Assembly (NCBI GenBank): GCA_015680685.1
Contig: MNCI01002227.1
Location: 62,001-126,000, forward strand
Length of the DNA stretch: 64,000 bases
Reading direction: 5' to 3'
Source: Gnetum montanum
Lineage: Eukaryota > Streptophyta > Gnetopsida > Gnetales > Gnetaceae
Part shown: one piece after another, positions 45,848-58,250 of the stretch
Numbering within the stretch: position 1 is the first letter of the stretch
How the letters are laid out: every line of letters starts with the position of its first letter
The notes under the pieces: model-generated
The model's database searches: none
What the model was told of the DNA's origin: nothing
What the model saw: the letters and a program-made list of their open reading frames with translations, nothing else
Program-made: the position numbers and the translations under genes

Positions 45848-48800
45848 ATGGCACGTTTCCTCAATGACGATTTCGATTATTTGGTTGACGACTTCGAGGC
45901 TACAGATTTTTACGATGAATTTGATGACAACACGCGAAACTCTCGCAGATGGAGTGAAATGAATTACGACTCGGAAAGCGATTTTGATATGGTGAGACAA
46001 CACTGATCGAGGGCTCCTTGAGAGTTAATTTTGACATTTAGATTATGTTTTATACGTAGGTTTTGAATTCTTGCCATGATCTTGTTATGAGAGCCAGCTT
46101 AGTTATGATCCCGTTGCCCAATATTCGGTACGTTAGCTGCGTTCTTGTCATGGTGTTTTCACTCAACAGTTGTTTGCCGTTGTTTTGGTGTAGAACGATA
46201 AAGACACGACTGCAGTCCAAGCCAGGAAAGGGAAGGATATCCAAGGAATTCCTTGGGGAAGATTTAACCATTCTCGAGAAAAGTACAGGGAGTCACGTCT
46301 CCAAACCTATAAGAATTATTCAAATCTTGCTCGTCCATGTCGCGATCTCAACAAGGTATGACGCTGATCTTAAGCAATAGCTATCACCGTTTTTTTTATA
46401 AATAGAATGCATCATTTTCAGACTTATATTTTGGAGATCGTTGTTCTTGGCTGGAACCTTGTTACTGATAAAAGTACTTTATTGTCTGGTTTTGTTGTTT
46501 GTGCTTGTTATTTACTATTAATGAACAGGAGTGTAAATCTTTTGAGAATGGGAGCAATTTCTATGATTTTCAGTACAACACAAGAACAGTTAGACCTACT
46601 ATTGTGCACTTTCAGGTGATTGCTTCTTCTCTCTCTCTCTCTCTCTCTTTATTTCCACAGGTAGTATTCATCTTTCCACGCTAGTAGTGGCTTGAGTAAA
46701 ATTCTACCACTTGCGAATTCTAAACATTTAGAGTTATGATAATACACAGTACAACGTGGTTCCCGATAAATCGTTGCTTACTGATTTGGGCTTTAAAAGA
46801 GGATCTTTGTTAATTGTTCATGGGTGTAATGGATTAACTTATCTTCGATACCGGTTACACGAGCAAACTCTGATTTTCGTTAAAAGTGTAATAATGATAT
46901 TTTAAAATTGCATCAAAGGCTTAGCAAAACTGTTAAATGTGCAGCTAATATTTTGCATGTTTAATGAAATGTAATTTTTAATAAAGTGCAAACCAAATCA
47001 TATGAAATTCTCACCAATATTCACGTTAACTAATTAGTATTCTTAGAAACATTTAAGAGGAAAGCTTCTATTTTGATTACATGTTAAAGACTGCATCTAT
47101 TTTTTGTTGGATCTGAATCGACTTTGTAGTTCAAAGTATCCACTGCATATTTTGTAATATCTAGGGCATTGATTGACACACGTTATTAATGAAAAACCGT
47201 ACGTGCACGAAAGTTCTATGGACCTTATATCACTTCATTTCCTTCCATTTATGCCAGTGTTGATCACTGTAACCTAACTGTGACGTAGATCCCCCATTGT
47301 AAGTCTTAATGCAGTGTAATAACAGTAACAATTTTGCAGGTGTAAGACGTTTTGGGCTGACTGATATTATGCAGAATTCACGATGAAATATTCATAAACA
47401 TGATTTGAACCATTTTCTATTTGAGGTTAGCTGCAATTTTTTTAACGTGTGCTCCTGTCATGATGTTAAATAGATGAGGAATTTTTATTTTGAATAGTTT
47501 GTAATTCCTAGTGTAAGTTCACTTTTAAACTGAGGCTTAGTTGCCATTTTGCTGCATGATATTCCCCTGAAAAGGTTGAAGAGACCTTTAAGCGACAGGG
47601 GAATGAAATGCATGCTAAACATCTCTGTGATTTTGACCAAATGTCACTGCAGATTATGTAAGGGCAGAAACTCTTTACAGAATTAGAAAAAATCGTACAT
47701 ACGCAATTAAAGTAGCATTTCGGAAGGTACTTTACGTTGGCTACTAATAGTTTACAATTTTTGTATGTTTTTACATTCCTGCATTGAACATCTAACTGCC
47801 AATTATGTTCTACATTTTAATGTTAGTTGTAAAGGTTCTGTTTTTAAACAAACTGCTACAGCTAGATTGTAGTTTTGCAGGTTGTCTCTAATTATGTGCA
47901 GGGACAGTGGGTTCATCAAGGAATTCTTAAGAGGTAAACTGAAACTTTGTACATTTGATGTCGTTCTTGTCTTCAGGAGGATGCAGTGCAGACGATGCCA
48001 GTGTTAGTGATATGCTTCAATTTGTAGAGAAATGCTAGTGCATTTGTTACTTTAAATTTTGAAAAATATTAGCAGTGATTTTCTTATTCTGACATTGCCT
48101 TGATGCAGCTTAAAAAATCTTTGATAATCTTGATAAAGTTAGAAATTAGGTGAGTTAGAAATTTCAATTTATTATTATTTGGTTTAATTTGAATATCTGT
48201 TACACGTGAAACTGGTTTGAATTTTCAATTGTCTGAAGCCTATAAATTTCTGTAGCATCTGTCCTGAGATGTGCTTAGGGGGCAGCATCTGGCAACAAGC
48301 TCATAACTGGTGAAGTTTTTACAGTATTTTCTTTTAATTATATGGAATAAATAGGTTGGATAGTCATCACCGTGTATTATCTAGACATGATGCTCATTGG
48401 TTCTTTTTCATCTGTATTCTACCTATTATTTTTAGGAGATGAATATTCTTTTTAGAAATAGTGTTGCATCCTTGCTGTTATTTGCATGCATGGAGAGGTG
48501 CATCATTTCAGACATTATTTCAGTGACATGATAAATGTTTATCATGTACGTAGTACCAGTTACCATGCTGGTTTACAAGTTATTAGAGATTTTAGACTAT
48601 TCTTTTATATTTCATGTTTTTGCAATGAGAGGTAACTCCACTTGAAAAAGTGGTGTTTGTTTTTAACTTGTCAATCTCTGTGAAGTCTAGGAGAACGCAC
48701 TTTGACATCTTGATATTTAGTTCCAAAATATGGAACATAAGTTACAATGGAGGAAGTATCTACTACTGAAATGCTGGCTACAAGATCGATCAATATCTGC

Positions 48801-51800
48801 ATTTGTGATGGTATGATAGGAAAGTTCTGTTGTTATCCACACAAAAACATAAAAATAGAAAAGACAAAAGAACCAATCATCAGGGATATCCTTGTAGTGG
48901 TTTGCAATCCTTTTCGGAACTTTTGCTGGTCTTGTGCTCTCTCTGTTATCTGTTGGGTGATTTCACAATAGGTGTATACACTTGATCTTGGGACCAGATA
49001 TAAAACTGGGGCATTTGTTGTAGGTTGTTTTAAAGTTTCTGAAATTGTTGGAATGGTAAATTATAAACGAGAGTAAAGAGTGTCAATTTTTCCAATTTTA
49101 TCACATCCTTCATGCGATTGTGAGGGCTTTTGGACTTCTAATAGTCGTTTTTGCTGTAAGTCATATTAATAGCCGTTTTTGAAATGTTTTTACAAATTGT
49201 GATATATGCCCGTGATGTTTGAGTATGTGGATCAAAACCTGTTTTTCAGTCCATCAAATATGTCTGTTTCCACGACTACGTACGTATTTCGAAGTTTTCT
49301 TAACACCTCTCGGTCTTCTGATTGAGTGATTAAAACCTACTTTGTTTTATCAATTTTTTATGTACTATGAATTTTTTGTTGCAGGCTTATAGATTTTTAC
49401 TTTAAAAATTCAATAATTTCTTTGTTAATATCTTACCTGCCGCCGTAATTTGTGTGGTCCGATTCCTTTTCTTAGATTTTTCAGCTGGTTTTTAAAATTA
49501 TTATTAGATATTCGTTTTCGCTTTTCTCTTCGCAGCTGTTACACCATGTGAAAGATAATATATGAGCGGTGGAAGGCTTAATAATCTCAATGAATTTTGC
49601 CCGTTCACTTGTCGTCAATTTTTTCCCGAAATCTGCTCGATCGTTACATTGGTTACGCGTGAATCATAAATAATTTATCCGAGTTTTTTAATCAAGCTTT
49701 CGTTATAAAATTCGTGCTTTAAATTCCGTGATTCTAATTTATTTTTTGCTTTCAAAAAATGTGAGCTATTGCGATGTACTTAGTCGCGTGTAGTCGGATC
49801 ACATTTCCGTCCATTCATTTTGTGTTTTGTAATTGTATTATTGGAAATATAAAATGAACATTTGTTCTTTCTTGTTTTTTTTTTGGGTTTTCATGAATAT
49901 CTCGTGGACGAAAGTGAATGGAGCTTTAGTTAGATACCTTTTATTTGTTTCACGAAGGATAAAGATATTAATACTAATTTTGTAATTGTATTATTGGAAA
50001 TATAAAATGAACATTTGTACTTTCTTGTTTTTTTTTTTTGGGTTTTCATGAATATCTCGTGGACGAAAGTGAATGGAGCTTTAGTTAGATACCTTTTATT
50101 TGTTTCACGAAGGATAAAGATATTACCGGAATGGTATTGCAATCGTTGAAAAAATGTGATAGCAGTAAGAAAATGGACGCTTCATCTTCCTGTGAGAGAT
50201 TTTTCTGATTTTTGCAATGAAGACATGATTTTATCGCTCTCTTAAAATAGCGCGGGATTTTTTCTCAGCATTGGGTTCAGGCTGAGATTGCTATATGGGC
50301 CTTCAGTGGGTCTGCTAACTTTACAGAAATGGCTTAACGTTTATAAATTATGCCTAGCAATAACAGAGGACCTGAGGTTTGAGGTGTTTCTGAATTAAAC
50401 CTACCGAATCTGGGGCTATAGGATATATATATATATATATATCTTATAAAAGCATTATTGTTAACCCAGTTTCATTCATGCATTTCATTTCATGATTGCA
50501 GCTAAGGAATCTGGTGTGGCCAACATCAAAAAATTATGTATACTTGATGCAAAATTATTCTGTCATGCATTGGTGTCCGATGACCAGAAAGGGAACAGAA
50601 GTGTTGAACGTTGCAGGACGTATTGTTCCGTCAGAGGTATTTTACGTTTAATAATTTGCAGCAACTATGATCGATTTTCTTTGCGTGGTTTGAGAAGTGG
50701 ATTTTGCGCGAGAATATCGTTTTTGACTGATGTGGATGGTATTTCGACGTTATTTACGAGTTAAAGTTTTTTCTAATTATATCAGAAATGTTCTGGTTCA
50801 TCACCGCAAGGCTTAACCCGTGTTCAAGTCAGTACGATGACCGTTAAAGAAAATTTAATGGTTGCTGGAGGTTTTCAAGGAGAGCTTATTTGCAAGGTCA
50901 GTTTTGAATTCTTCATTTGGTGGTTTACTTCGCCATCTTGTATAATGTTGAAAGGAGAAGTGATTGACAATGAAACTAACGTTGTTGATGCATGTTAGTT
51001 CCTGGATAAACCTGAAATCGATTACTGTACTAAGATCACCTGTGATGAGAATGCTATTACTAATGCAGTAGAAATCTTCAAAGATTCGAGGTGCTTTTCT
51101 CCGTTTGCAATTGTTGGACAAATGTTTAATGCTTTTTTTATATTGCGTCTCATTCATACTTTCCAACCGCAGTGAGGCTACGCGAGTCATGGCAGCAAAT
51201 AACGATTCCAAAGTGCGCGTTTTTGATACTGAGAAGTTTAAAGTTGTTACCTGCTATTGTTTTCCGTGGTCCGTTAATGTAAGTGAATACTATTCAGCGG
51301 CGTGTTTTGTTAATTCTTTTGTCAAGATAGAATGAGTTGCATATGAAAGTATATTGGGTGATTTTTTCTTTTCAGTACACTTCTGTGAGTCCGGATGGTA
51401 AGCTTGTTACAATTCTGGGAGATAGTGAGGATTGCTTGTTGGCAGAATGTAACACTGGCAAGGTAGTCTCTTTTTAAGATACGTCAGTAGTAGCCTTCTT
51501 TTATAATGCAAATGTAGAAATCGGCTAGCACATGTAGAATTGGATTAACTTCATTGTTCAGTCTTTCCTCACGGATATATGCTATATCTGTCAATGGTTT
51601 TAATGGCAGACCATAGGTACACTGAAAGGACATTTGGATTATTCCTTTTCGGCTGCATGGCATCCTAACGGCTATGTTGTGGCTACTGGAAACCAAGATA
51701 CCACATGTAGACTCTGGGATGTTAGAAAGCTTTCAACTTCGTTGGCTGTCTTGAAAGGTCGAATGGGCGCTATTAGATCGATTCGGTTTTCATCGGATGG

Positions 51801-52026
51801 AAGATTCATGGCAATGGCGGAGCCTGCAGATTTCGTACATATATTTGACACTACACAGGATTATGAAAGAAGTCAGGAAATTGATCTCTTTGGGGAGATT
51901 GCTGGCATGGGGTTTAGCCCTGATACCGAGGCATTCTTTGTTGGGGTAGCGGACCGAACGTATGGTAGCCTCCTTGAGTACAAACGACGGCATAACAATT
52001 ATTACTATTTGGATTGTTTCCTCTGA
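45848..52026 (+). CDS. WD40-repeat protein (plant family related to fission yeast SPAC2A9.03), nine coding exons
   Basis: Exons: 45848-45991, 46194-46355, 46529-46615, 50502-50636, 50786-50896, 50999-51090, 51173-51278, 51376-51462, 51610-52026. All eight introns are GT-AG; the joined 1,341 nt encode 446 residues without a stop. The N-terminus is acidic (MARFLNDDFDYLVDDFEATD), followed by the family signature ARKGKDIQGIPWGRF and REKYRESRLQTYKNY (about residues 58-92). Then come IVHFQ/LRNLVW, AGGFQGELICK, SPDGKL, and the clearest WD unit GHLDYSFSAAWHPNGYVVATG...CRLWDVRK, next IRSIRFSSDGRFMAMAEPADFVHIFD, and the C-terminal VADRTYGSLLEY. As I recall, relatives have Trp where this has Ala before DRTYGS. 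WD40 proteins are scaffolds; the specific role of this family is not established. Length agrees with plant homologues. The start is chosen because the acidic N-terminus from 45848 matches the family and the upstream in-frame extension does not. Confidence 0.93.
46629..46650. repeat. (CT)n microsatellite
   Basis: About ten CT units just inside the large intron, 14 bp after its donor site. Confidence 0.95.
49826..50125. repeat. Tandem duplication in the large intron
   Basis: Copies 49826-49970 and 49979-50125 (period 153-155) are nearly identical, differing by a T-run length and one base (TTTGTTC versus TTTGTAC), with an 8-bp spacer. Recent event. Confidence 0.92.
50423..50442. repeat. (AT)n microsatellite
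   Basis: About ten AT units, 60 bp upstream of the acceptor of the large intron. Confidence 0.9.
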
Positions 52027-52800
52027 AAGCTGAAGATGGAGGGTCGTTGGAGAAGCAGCTTTTATTGTGCAGTGCATGTTTTTGTTTATAATGAAGGAAA
52101 ATTTTGCGACTGGCATACGTTCTGAACGATGCACTTCAACGGTCGCTGGCTTGTCTGCGGTTTTGATGAAACTATTTCCTTAAGAAAAGAAAAAAAGCTC
52201 GGTTATAAGTGTGTCCCTGGATCCCTATCTACAATATTTGCGATGTGGCATGTATTTGAGATTGCGAAATTGTTTTTTCGATCAACTCCGAGAGCATTGG
52301 CAGATGCGTTAAATTCCAAGTTTGGCTCACCTGTGTGGCCGTGGTAAATACATGTGGCATATATATCATGCTTGTACAGAGCCTTTTGGGCAACCAGAAA
52401 GGAATTCAATTTTGAAATTGCTGAATGGTGTTTTTTTTTCTGGGAATTCAGTTGAACCTAGTGTCTGCCTAATCAATGGGATGCCTGTACCAAGTCTTAT
52501 TTCCATGGAGTCTTTTTTGACTTTACACCGAGTCTATTAAAACGACAGGCTAGTGCATGTAAAATGGATGTAAAATTTTTTTCTTGCTGGTACACACAAG
52601 ATGACCCGCTACTAACTCTTCGTAGAGGTGTTTGGAGTGGACTGGTAATATCTGTGGTCCTGTTAAAGCTCGGGTGAATTGGTTCGAAAAATCGCCTGTG
52701 GACGGTATCGACGAAAGAGAGCATTGTTGGATGGACTTTATGTCGAAAATATCTGGATTCCCTTGTGATTGTTGGATGATCCAATAAACAGTTTGTTAGA
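52027..52800 (+). terminator. 3' untranslated region and poly(A) signal of the WD40 gene
   Basis: After the TGA at 52024 the composition stays gene-like to about 52800. The canonical AATAAA at 52783-52788 is the best cleavage signal; an earlier plant-type signal could also be used. Open frames at 52129-52540 have no recognisable features and are taken as UTR. Confidence 0.55.
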
Positions 52801-53328
52801 TCTGATTTGTGGCTTATTAAATTTGATTATCAACGCATGCTTAGCGTGAAGAGAGGCATCTTCGGGCCCTAATCAGCAACGGAGCAAACATGGTTTGTCA
52901 AGCATTAGCCCTTCACGGAGTCAAGAGAGCGAGGAAGCAGGATTGCAAATGCAATTTGCATGTAATTTCTAGCTCGAATCTATTACAAATCTGTCCCGAG
53001 TTCAGGGAACGACTTCCAAGAGACTTCGAGGGGACGATTGTTTCTGGCGGGTTTGTTTAATTGTTTTAGTTTTTAAAGTTTGTAGTTGAATGTGTTTAAG
53101 CTATGAATTAAACTCATGTACCATATATCATATCATGAGTGAGCATTGTGCGAGCTTGGTGAGGATTAAGGATAGCTTAATAGGAACTTGGCAGTGAGGA
53201 TTAATGAAACTGAAACCAGGGGAACTCTCTTGGGTTAATAACTAACAGTAAGAATATTGGGTTGGACCTTGCTGGGTGTGAGTGACGATTAAGGATCTGA
53301 AGTCGAAATTTGGGTTGGGAGTGAGGAT
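52801..53328. other. Intergenic DNA downstream of the WD40 gene
   Basis: No gene recognised. 52860-53060 is less AT-rich than its surroundings and has an inverted repeat TGCAAAT/ATTTGCA at 52944-52960; it may be remains of a former gene end. Confidence 0.45.
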
Positions 53329-53546
53329 GCTAAGTACCAACACCCTAATCCAACTTACCCCAGGGAAATTGGTTTCAACATATTTCTAATTGCGACTTTC
53401 CTAGTTCTTTCAAAGTTCTAACACATATTTGGAACCTTGTTTTTGAGCATTGGCTATTGGCTAGTTGCTTGAAGCTAAGTACCAACACCCTAATCCAACT
53501 TACCCTAGGGAAATTGGTTTCAACATATTTCTAATTGCAACTTTCC
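53329..53546. repeat. Duplicated 73-bp segment
   Basis: The segment beginning GCTAAGTACCAACACCC occurs at 53329-53401 and 53474-53546 (period 145), with two differences by eye (C/T and G/A). Confidence 0.9.
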
Positions 53547-53680
53547 ATTTTGAGAAAGCAAGTGAAAAAAACAAGAAAAAGAAAAGAAAAGTCACTTTAC
53601 CTTTGGAGAAAGTTGGCAGTAAAAAAAGAAAAACCTAGGGATATTGGTTCCAACCGATTCCTAATTGTTTACCTTTGGAG

Positions 53681-53703
53681 AAAGAAAGAAAGAAAGAAAG
53701 AAG
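53681..53703. repeat. (GAAA)n microsatellite
   Basis: About five GAAA units within an A/G-rich stretch. Confidence 0.85.
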
Positions 53704-53728
53704 AAAAAAACACATTGTTCAATTCCAA

Positions 53729-53790
53729 TGGGCTTAGTGGTAAAGGTTTTGGCTTGGTAATTCTAAATCATATATTTATGTTGAGTGAGT
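53729..53790 (+). repeat. tRNA-like SINE head, family 2, copy 1
   Basis: GGCTTAGTGGTAAAGG resembles the D-arm/A-box of a tRNA; GGCTTGGTAATTCTAA and a decayed B-box follow at the right distance. Homologous to 54785-54850. Confidence 0.5.
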
Positions 53791-54000
53791 AGCATAAAGT
53801 TAAAAAAACTTGTAAAAGGAAATTTGAATCTAGTTTTCATTGTTTATTTTATATTACTTGACTTAAACACATTTGACATATTCTATTTTCATGTTGCATA
53901 TTATTGCATCTTCTATTTCAACTTGAAGCTGATGTGATCTTATTATAACTACATATAGATATTTTGTTTTATCACATTTGCTACTTACAAGAGACCATCA

Positions 54001-54155
54001 TTTGGAGCAATGGTAAGGTGCTTGTTTCTAAAGTTATAAGACTTGGGTTGATCTTGGGCACAACCACTCAATAGAGGTTAGGCTTTTGCTCATGTATTGA
54101 CCTTCTAGGACCCCACTTTTATAGGATGAGCAATAAGCCTTTGGGTGGTGATTCT
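54001..54155 (+). repeat. Au-like tRNA-derived SINE
   Basis: Begins TTTGGAGCAATGGTAAGG (A box) with GGGTTGATCTTGGGCAC (B-box region) 30 bp later. It ends with GGACCCCACTTTTATAGG, GAGCAATAAGCC and TTGGGTGG, then a T-rich tail. The head and the GACCC...GAGC...GGG tail follow the Au SINE pattern as I remember it. A truncated relative is at 37227-37336. Confidence 0.7.
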
Positions 54156-54784
54156 TTTTATGTTTGCCACCTCTAATTTTTTTGTCAAAAAAAGTAAAGC
54201 TTTTTTTATATTTATGCTTCATTTTGCCATCTCTCTAAAACTTTTTCTTGTTCTAAATTTATTCTTACCCCATTTTTGTAGCCACAATTTTCCTTTATGT
54301 ACTATCCCTTTTGTTAGGATTTTCGAATATTAAGAATTGGTACACTACTTTATTTTCGAGTTGCAATGAATTAACTTGTGAAAAAGTATTTTAGATGGAA
54401 CTTGAATTTTCATATTGAATTTATTCAAGAAGAATTGTTTTTGAAGTTTCTGGATTATCTTCCATGATTTTTACTTAGATATCATACTACATTTATAAAG
54501 CATTGTGGGTTGTACAATTATTTTAGTCAAGAGGCCAAATATTAGTTGAATAAAGAGGCTCTATTGTGGTCACAATAAATAATTTTTTTGGAGATTAAAT
54601 GCTAAGGGATAGCATCCTTTTCGTTGAGTGGCCAACTACTAGTTGAAAGAAGATGGTCCTTCTTGGTAATAATGCCAAGGGGGTGCTTCTCATTATGGCA
54701 AATAATTCTTTTGATCTTAATGCCAAGTAGGAGCTTCTTGGTCATAGTAAATAATATAAACGAGTCATAATTTTTAACAATGAG

Positions 54785-54935
54785 GTGTTAACTTAGTGGT
54801 ATGGGTCTTGGCTTAGTAACCCTAAGTCATAGGTTCAATATTATTAGGTAACATTGAGTTATAAACTTTTATCTTTATAGATTTTGGGGTGCACTTATGT
54901 TTCAATTATTCTGGGTTCCAACACCCCTCATAATA
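54785..54935 (+). repeat. tRNA-like SINE, family 2, copy 2
   Basis: TTAACTTAGTGGTATGGGTC (A box), AGTCATAGGTTCAATATT (B box GGTTCAA). A tail ending TTCTGGGTTCCAACACCCC at about 54905-54932 may belong to it. Better preserved than copy 1. Confidence 0.6.
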
Positions 54936-55602
54936 TAATAGAGAAGACAAGGGGGAGCTATCTTGTCACAACAATATTTGATTTTTCATAAAAGGAAAAG
55001 GTCCTCTCAACCAACATATAGCTAATCTATTTTAAAAAAGATATTTTCAAATTATAAAAGCCCAAATATTATGATTTCTACATCTATTTTTCATTATGCG
55101 AGATGTGTTGATTATTTTAAGAGTAAGATACCTCCTCTTTGTAATGGTTGCCATGTTGGCAGATTATTTTTGGTACATTGGCTGAAAAAAACAAAGTTAA
55201 AGTATGTACTATGACCAAAAAATATGTAAGCATTAACATCCAATTTGGTCATAATCAATTATGGATTGTAACTCCATAATTTGGCTTTTATCCAAGCATG
55301 TTATTATGCCCACTATATAAGTGGATGCTTTGGTGATCTTAGGAGTATCACCAAATCAAAGGGTGTGTAAAGCAAAATTCAAGTTGCAATGTCTTCCTCT
55401 TGTGTAAGCTTGATTTAAACTTATGTGAGATTTGAATTGAGAAGACTTGGAATTTCTAAGGCTTACTAGAAGCTAAAGTAATTGTTGGAATTTTTCTAGG
55501 ACAATTATGTTGTTTGTCTTGAAGTTCTCTTATTTTCTATTAATTTTTGTTGTTGTCAATATCTTTTTTACATTTCTCCTAATTTAATAATGCATTAAAA
55601 AT
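54936..55602. other. AT-rich intergenic region
   Basis: No gene, ends or repeats recognised up to the LTR of element G. Confidence 0.6.
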
Positions 55603-56584
55603 TGATGAATCATTAGTTGGCTGAGATATCATAGATGCTACATCACATTTGCGTTGTAGCATCCCTATCGGTGTCTCTTAGTTGGCTCCTACGTTGTAGA
55701 TACTACGTTGTATGTGTTTTACGAAAAAGTCAATTTTTGATCAACTATGATATCGCATATCCGATATTGTAGCACATGCTACATCATTGTATATTTGATA
55801 TTGTGGGATGCATGCTTGCCTATAAATACAACACTTGGGAGCACAATTTGAATAAGTTTCATTCCATCCTTATGTAGATTCTTGCAGTTTTGTTTCTTAG
55901 TTTTAGAAATAGAGTGAATGCTCGTAGTGTGGTGTTGAGCAGTTGTATGAAATCTTTGTTCGAGTGAAGTATACTTGGGCACAATTCATGTTCGAAAATA
56001 AAGATCAAGATTGCTTTTCATCATTGCACCATCCACTTAGTTTTACTATTTTATCTAGCATAGTTTTTACTGTTTTGTTAGTTTAATCATTTACATTTCC
56101 AAGTACTTTACTTTTTTGTTCATTAGTAAAGTGGAATGAGTACGACTAGTTTCAATTGTTTAAGTGTAATAGTTTGGTAATCCCAGTAGTGTTATATCTT
56201 GGTTTGCCTAGTAGCATAACGCTTGGTAACTTAGTAATGGTTACATGAGCCCAAGGCATGTACGGTAAGCCAGGATCGAATGCACATTGATCTAGGCTAG
56301 AGTAGGTTTACATTACTGTCATTACTTAGATTTAGATTTCTTCTTTCAACTTTTATCATGTTCACAACTAGGAGTATTAAAGGCCAAACAACATCAATTA
56401 TCATATGCCTTACTTTGGACTAAACCATCCATGACACCACTAGTCCAAGTGGGAAGACAACATCCTATAATCCATGCTTAATAATCTAGATGCCACAACT
56501 AGTCTCATCCATGGAATTCGACTAGATTGTGTGTGAACGCTTGTGATTCATATGGTTGGGCATGGGGGTACTCGTCGTTCATCA
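55603..56584 (+). repeat. 5' LTR of element G
   Basis: About 982 bp, starting TGATGAATC and ending TTCATCA. U3 has palindromic GATATCGCATATCCGATATTG-like words (55750-55800), TATA CCTATAAATACAAC (55829), AATAAAGATCAAGATTG near 55998. The 5' edge is the least certain of the LTR boundaries. Downstream part is closest to the LTR of B. Confidence 0.75.
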
Positions 56585-56603
56585 TTGGCACTATTTTCAA
56601 GGA
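56585..56603 (+). promoter_or_regulatory. Primer-binding site of element G (decayed)
   Basis: TTGGCACTATTTTCAAGGA, next to the LTR end, a decayed tRNA-Asp-type site. Confidence 0.75.
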
Positions 56604-56716
56604 TGGTGCTAATTATCTAGGTTAGTTATATTATAAGTAATCACTGTAAAAGTATTAACGATTTATCTTTCAAAAAATATTAATATTTTAAGTCACACAC
56701 ATTATTAGATAAAACC

Positions 56717-58250
56717 ATGTCTTCTTTGCATAAGGCCAAGAATGCATCACATGATGAAAACACTAGTAGGAGAAATGATAGGATATATACTAAAGAAAAT
56801 TGGAGTGAACAATCACAAGAAAGGGTTTCATATGCTCATTTAGACCCTCACTACAATCAAAGACAACGTTTAACTAATGAAGACAATCCTAGAGGAGATG
56901 AAGTCCTAGAACAAGAAGGGCCTCAAGGCCTAAAACCTTCTCCAACCCTAGAAGAGATAAATCAAGAGACCATAGGGGGAGATATAGTAGCCATGGTGAT
57001 TCTCCCAGTTTCCCATCTTCCTCTTACTCTTTCACATCTAGTTCTGATGAAGATGAACATAGGTATAGAAATAGGGATCAAGATGAAGATAAAAGTAGAA
57101 ATAGATGAGATCATCAGTGTGAGCATGAACAAAATCATCATAATTAGATAAACAGAAATAGAAATAATCACCATGACATGTTTGATGATGATGAACCGTT
57201 GTTGGCTATTAGGAGCATGATGCAGATAATGGAGGAAGTTAGAATATCCCATAGGCATCAAAGGGAAAGTTGCATCAAAAAGCTTGATATGAATAACATT
57301 CCTAAATTTACGGGAGGTTATAACTCTGACTCACAACATCACTTACAAGCCTTCCATGATGCTTGCACCTTGCAGAACATCAAGAGTAAGTGGCAACAGC
57401 TAAAGCTTTCCTAGGACTAGTTGACGAAGCTAAAAGTTGGTATAGATCATTGGAACTAGATTTAATCCATTGATGGGCTAAAATGCTGGAACTCTTTAAT
57501 GAGAAATATCAAACCTAGGCCAGAGTGTCCAACCTGAGAAAACAAATCCAAGGATGAAGGCAAGAAAAACATGAATCCTTAGATGTGGCCTTGGATAGAT
57601 ACTATTTACTACTACATAGATGTCTAGGCCATGATTTCTCTAAAAAAGAACAACTTTTCCACATCATAGATGGGCTTCGTAATCAAATAAGGAAAACCCT
57701 TGGGATTTATGCCTAAGGTTGATTATTTGAATTGAAAGCCCATCAAATACAAAGGCTAGTTGAGTAGGTGGCCAAAGAAGAAAAAGAGCTATGTAAACGA
57801 GAGAATGTAGAGGAATATAAATGGGATCCAACTCTTCAAAAAAAGGGGGTCCATATCTATGATAAGGAAAAAAAAGGTAGATCTTGATGAGGTGATTTCA
57901 CAGCAAACCTTGCCAATACAAAAGTCTATCATTGAACTTGAAGCAAGGATAGATAAGATGTGGGAGTTGATAAATGACAAAGTTATAACCTATGTGAAAA
58001 CCATAGAGGAAAGTGTAATGCAAAAAGAATTGAGTGATTAAAATAAGAAGAGGAAAAAGAACAAAGAAACAAGTAGGAACACTTTGTCATTGGCAGCCAC
58101 AGAAGAGGATGATTGATGTGACATTTGCCAATATGACCATCCAAAGGGCTATTGCCCAGTTATGTTACATCTACAATAGTTTGGGGCTTTTGCTTTGAAT
58201 TCCAAGTTTGTAGAAAAGTAAATGCCTAGGAAATTACCTTACTCACAAGG
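56717..58250 (+). pseudogene. gag of element G
   Basis: ATG at 56717, MSSLHKAKNASHDENTSRR, open to 57151. After a frame change a Ser/Asp/His-rich part leads to MFDDDEPLLAIRSMMQ and the capsid-like KKLDMNNIPKFTGGYNSDSQ, LQAFHDACTLQNIKSKW (57178-57414). Later LPIQKSIIELEARIDKMWELI (57913-57975) and the knuckle-like CDICQYDHPKG (58118-58150), SQGNYRQ near 58250. The N-terminal FTFILHQDEQL segment of E, F and H is absent, which is unusual within the family. Confidence 0.8.

Larger units (their letters stand above)
46616..50501 (+). other. Large third coding-region intron (3,886 bp) of the WD40 gene
   Basis: Lies between exons encoding IVHFQ and LRNLVW, both in phase 0. It holds a (CT)n run right after the donor (46629-46650), a 145-bp tandem duplication (49826-50125) and an (AT)n run (50423-50442). 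No transposon ends or internal gene were recognised; the other coding-region introns are 82-202 bp. Confidence 0.85.

Noticed and set aside
52129-52540. Two open frames downstream of the WD40 stop codon
   Set aside because: No start context, homology or splice signals; they lie between the stop and the poly(A) signal and are best read as 3' UTR.
53731-54850. Functional tRNA genes at the tRNA-like heads
   Set aside because: The acceptor and anticodon stems do not pair and long non-tRNA bodies follow; SINE heads explain them better.
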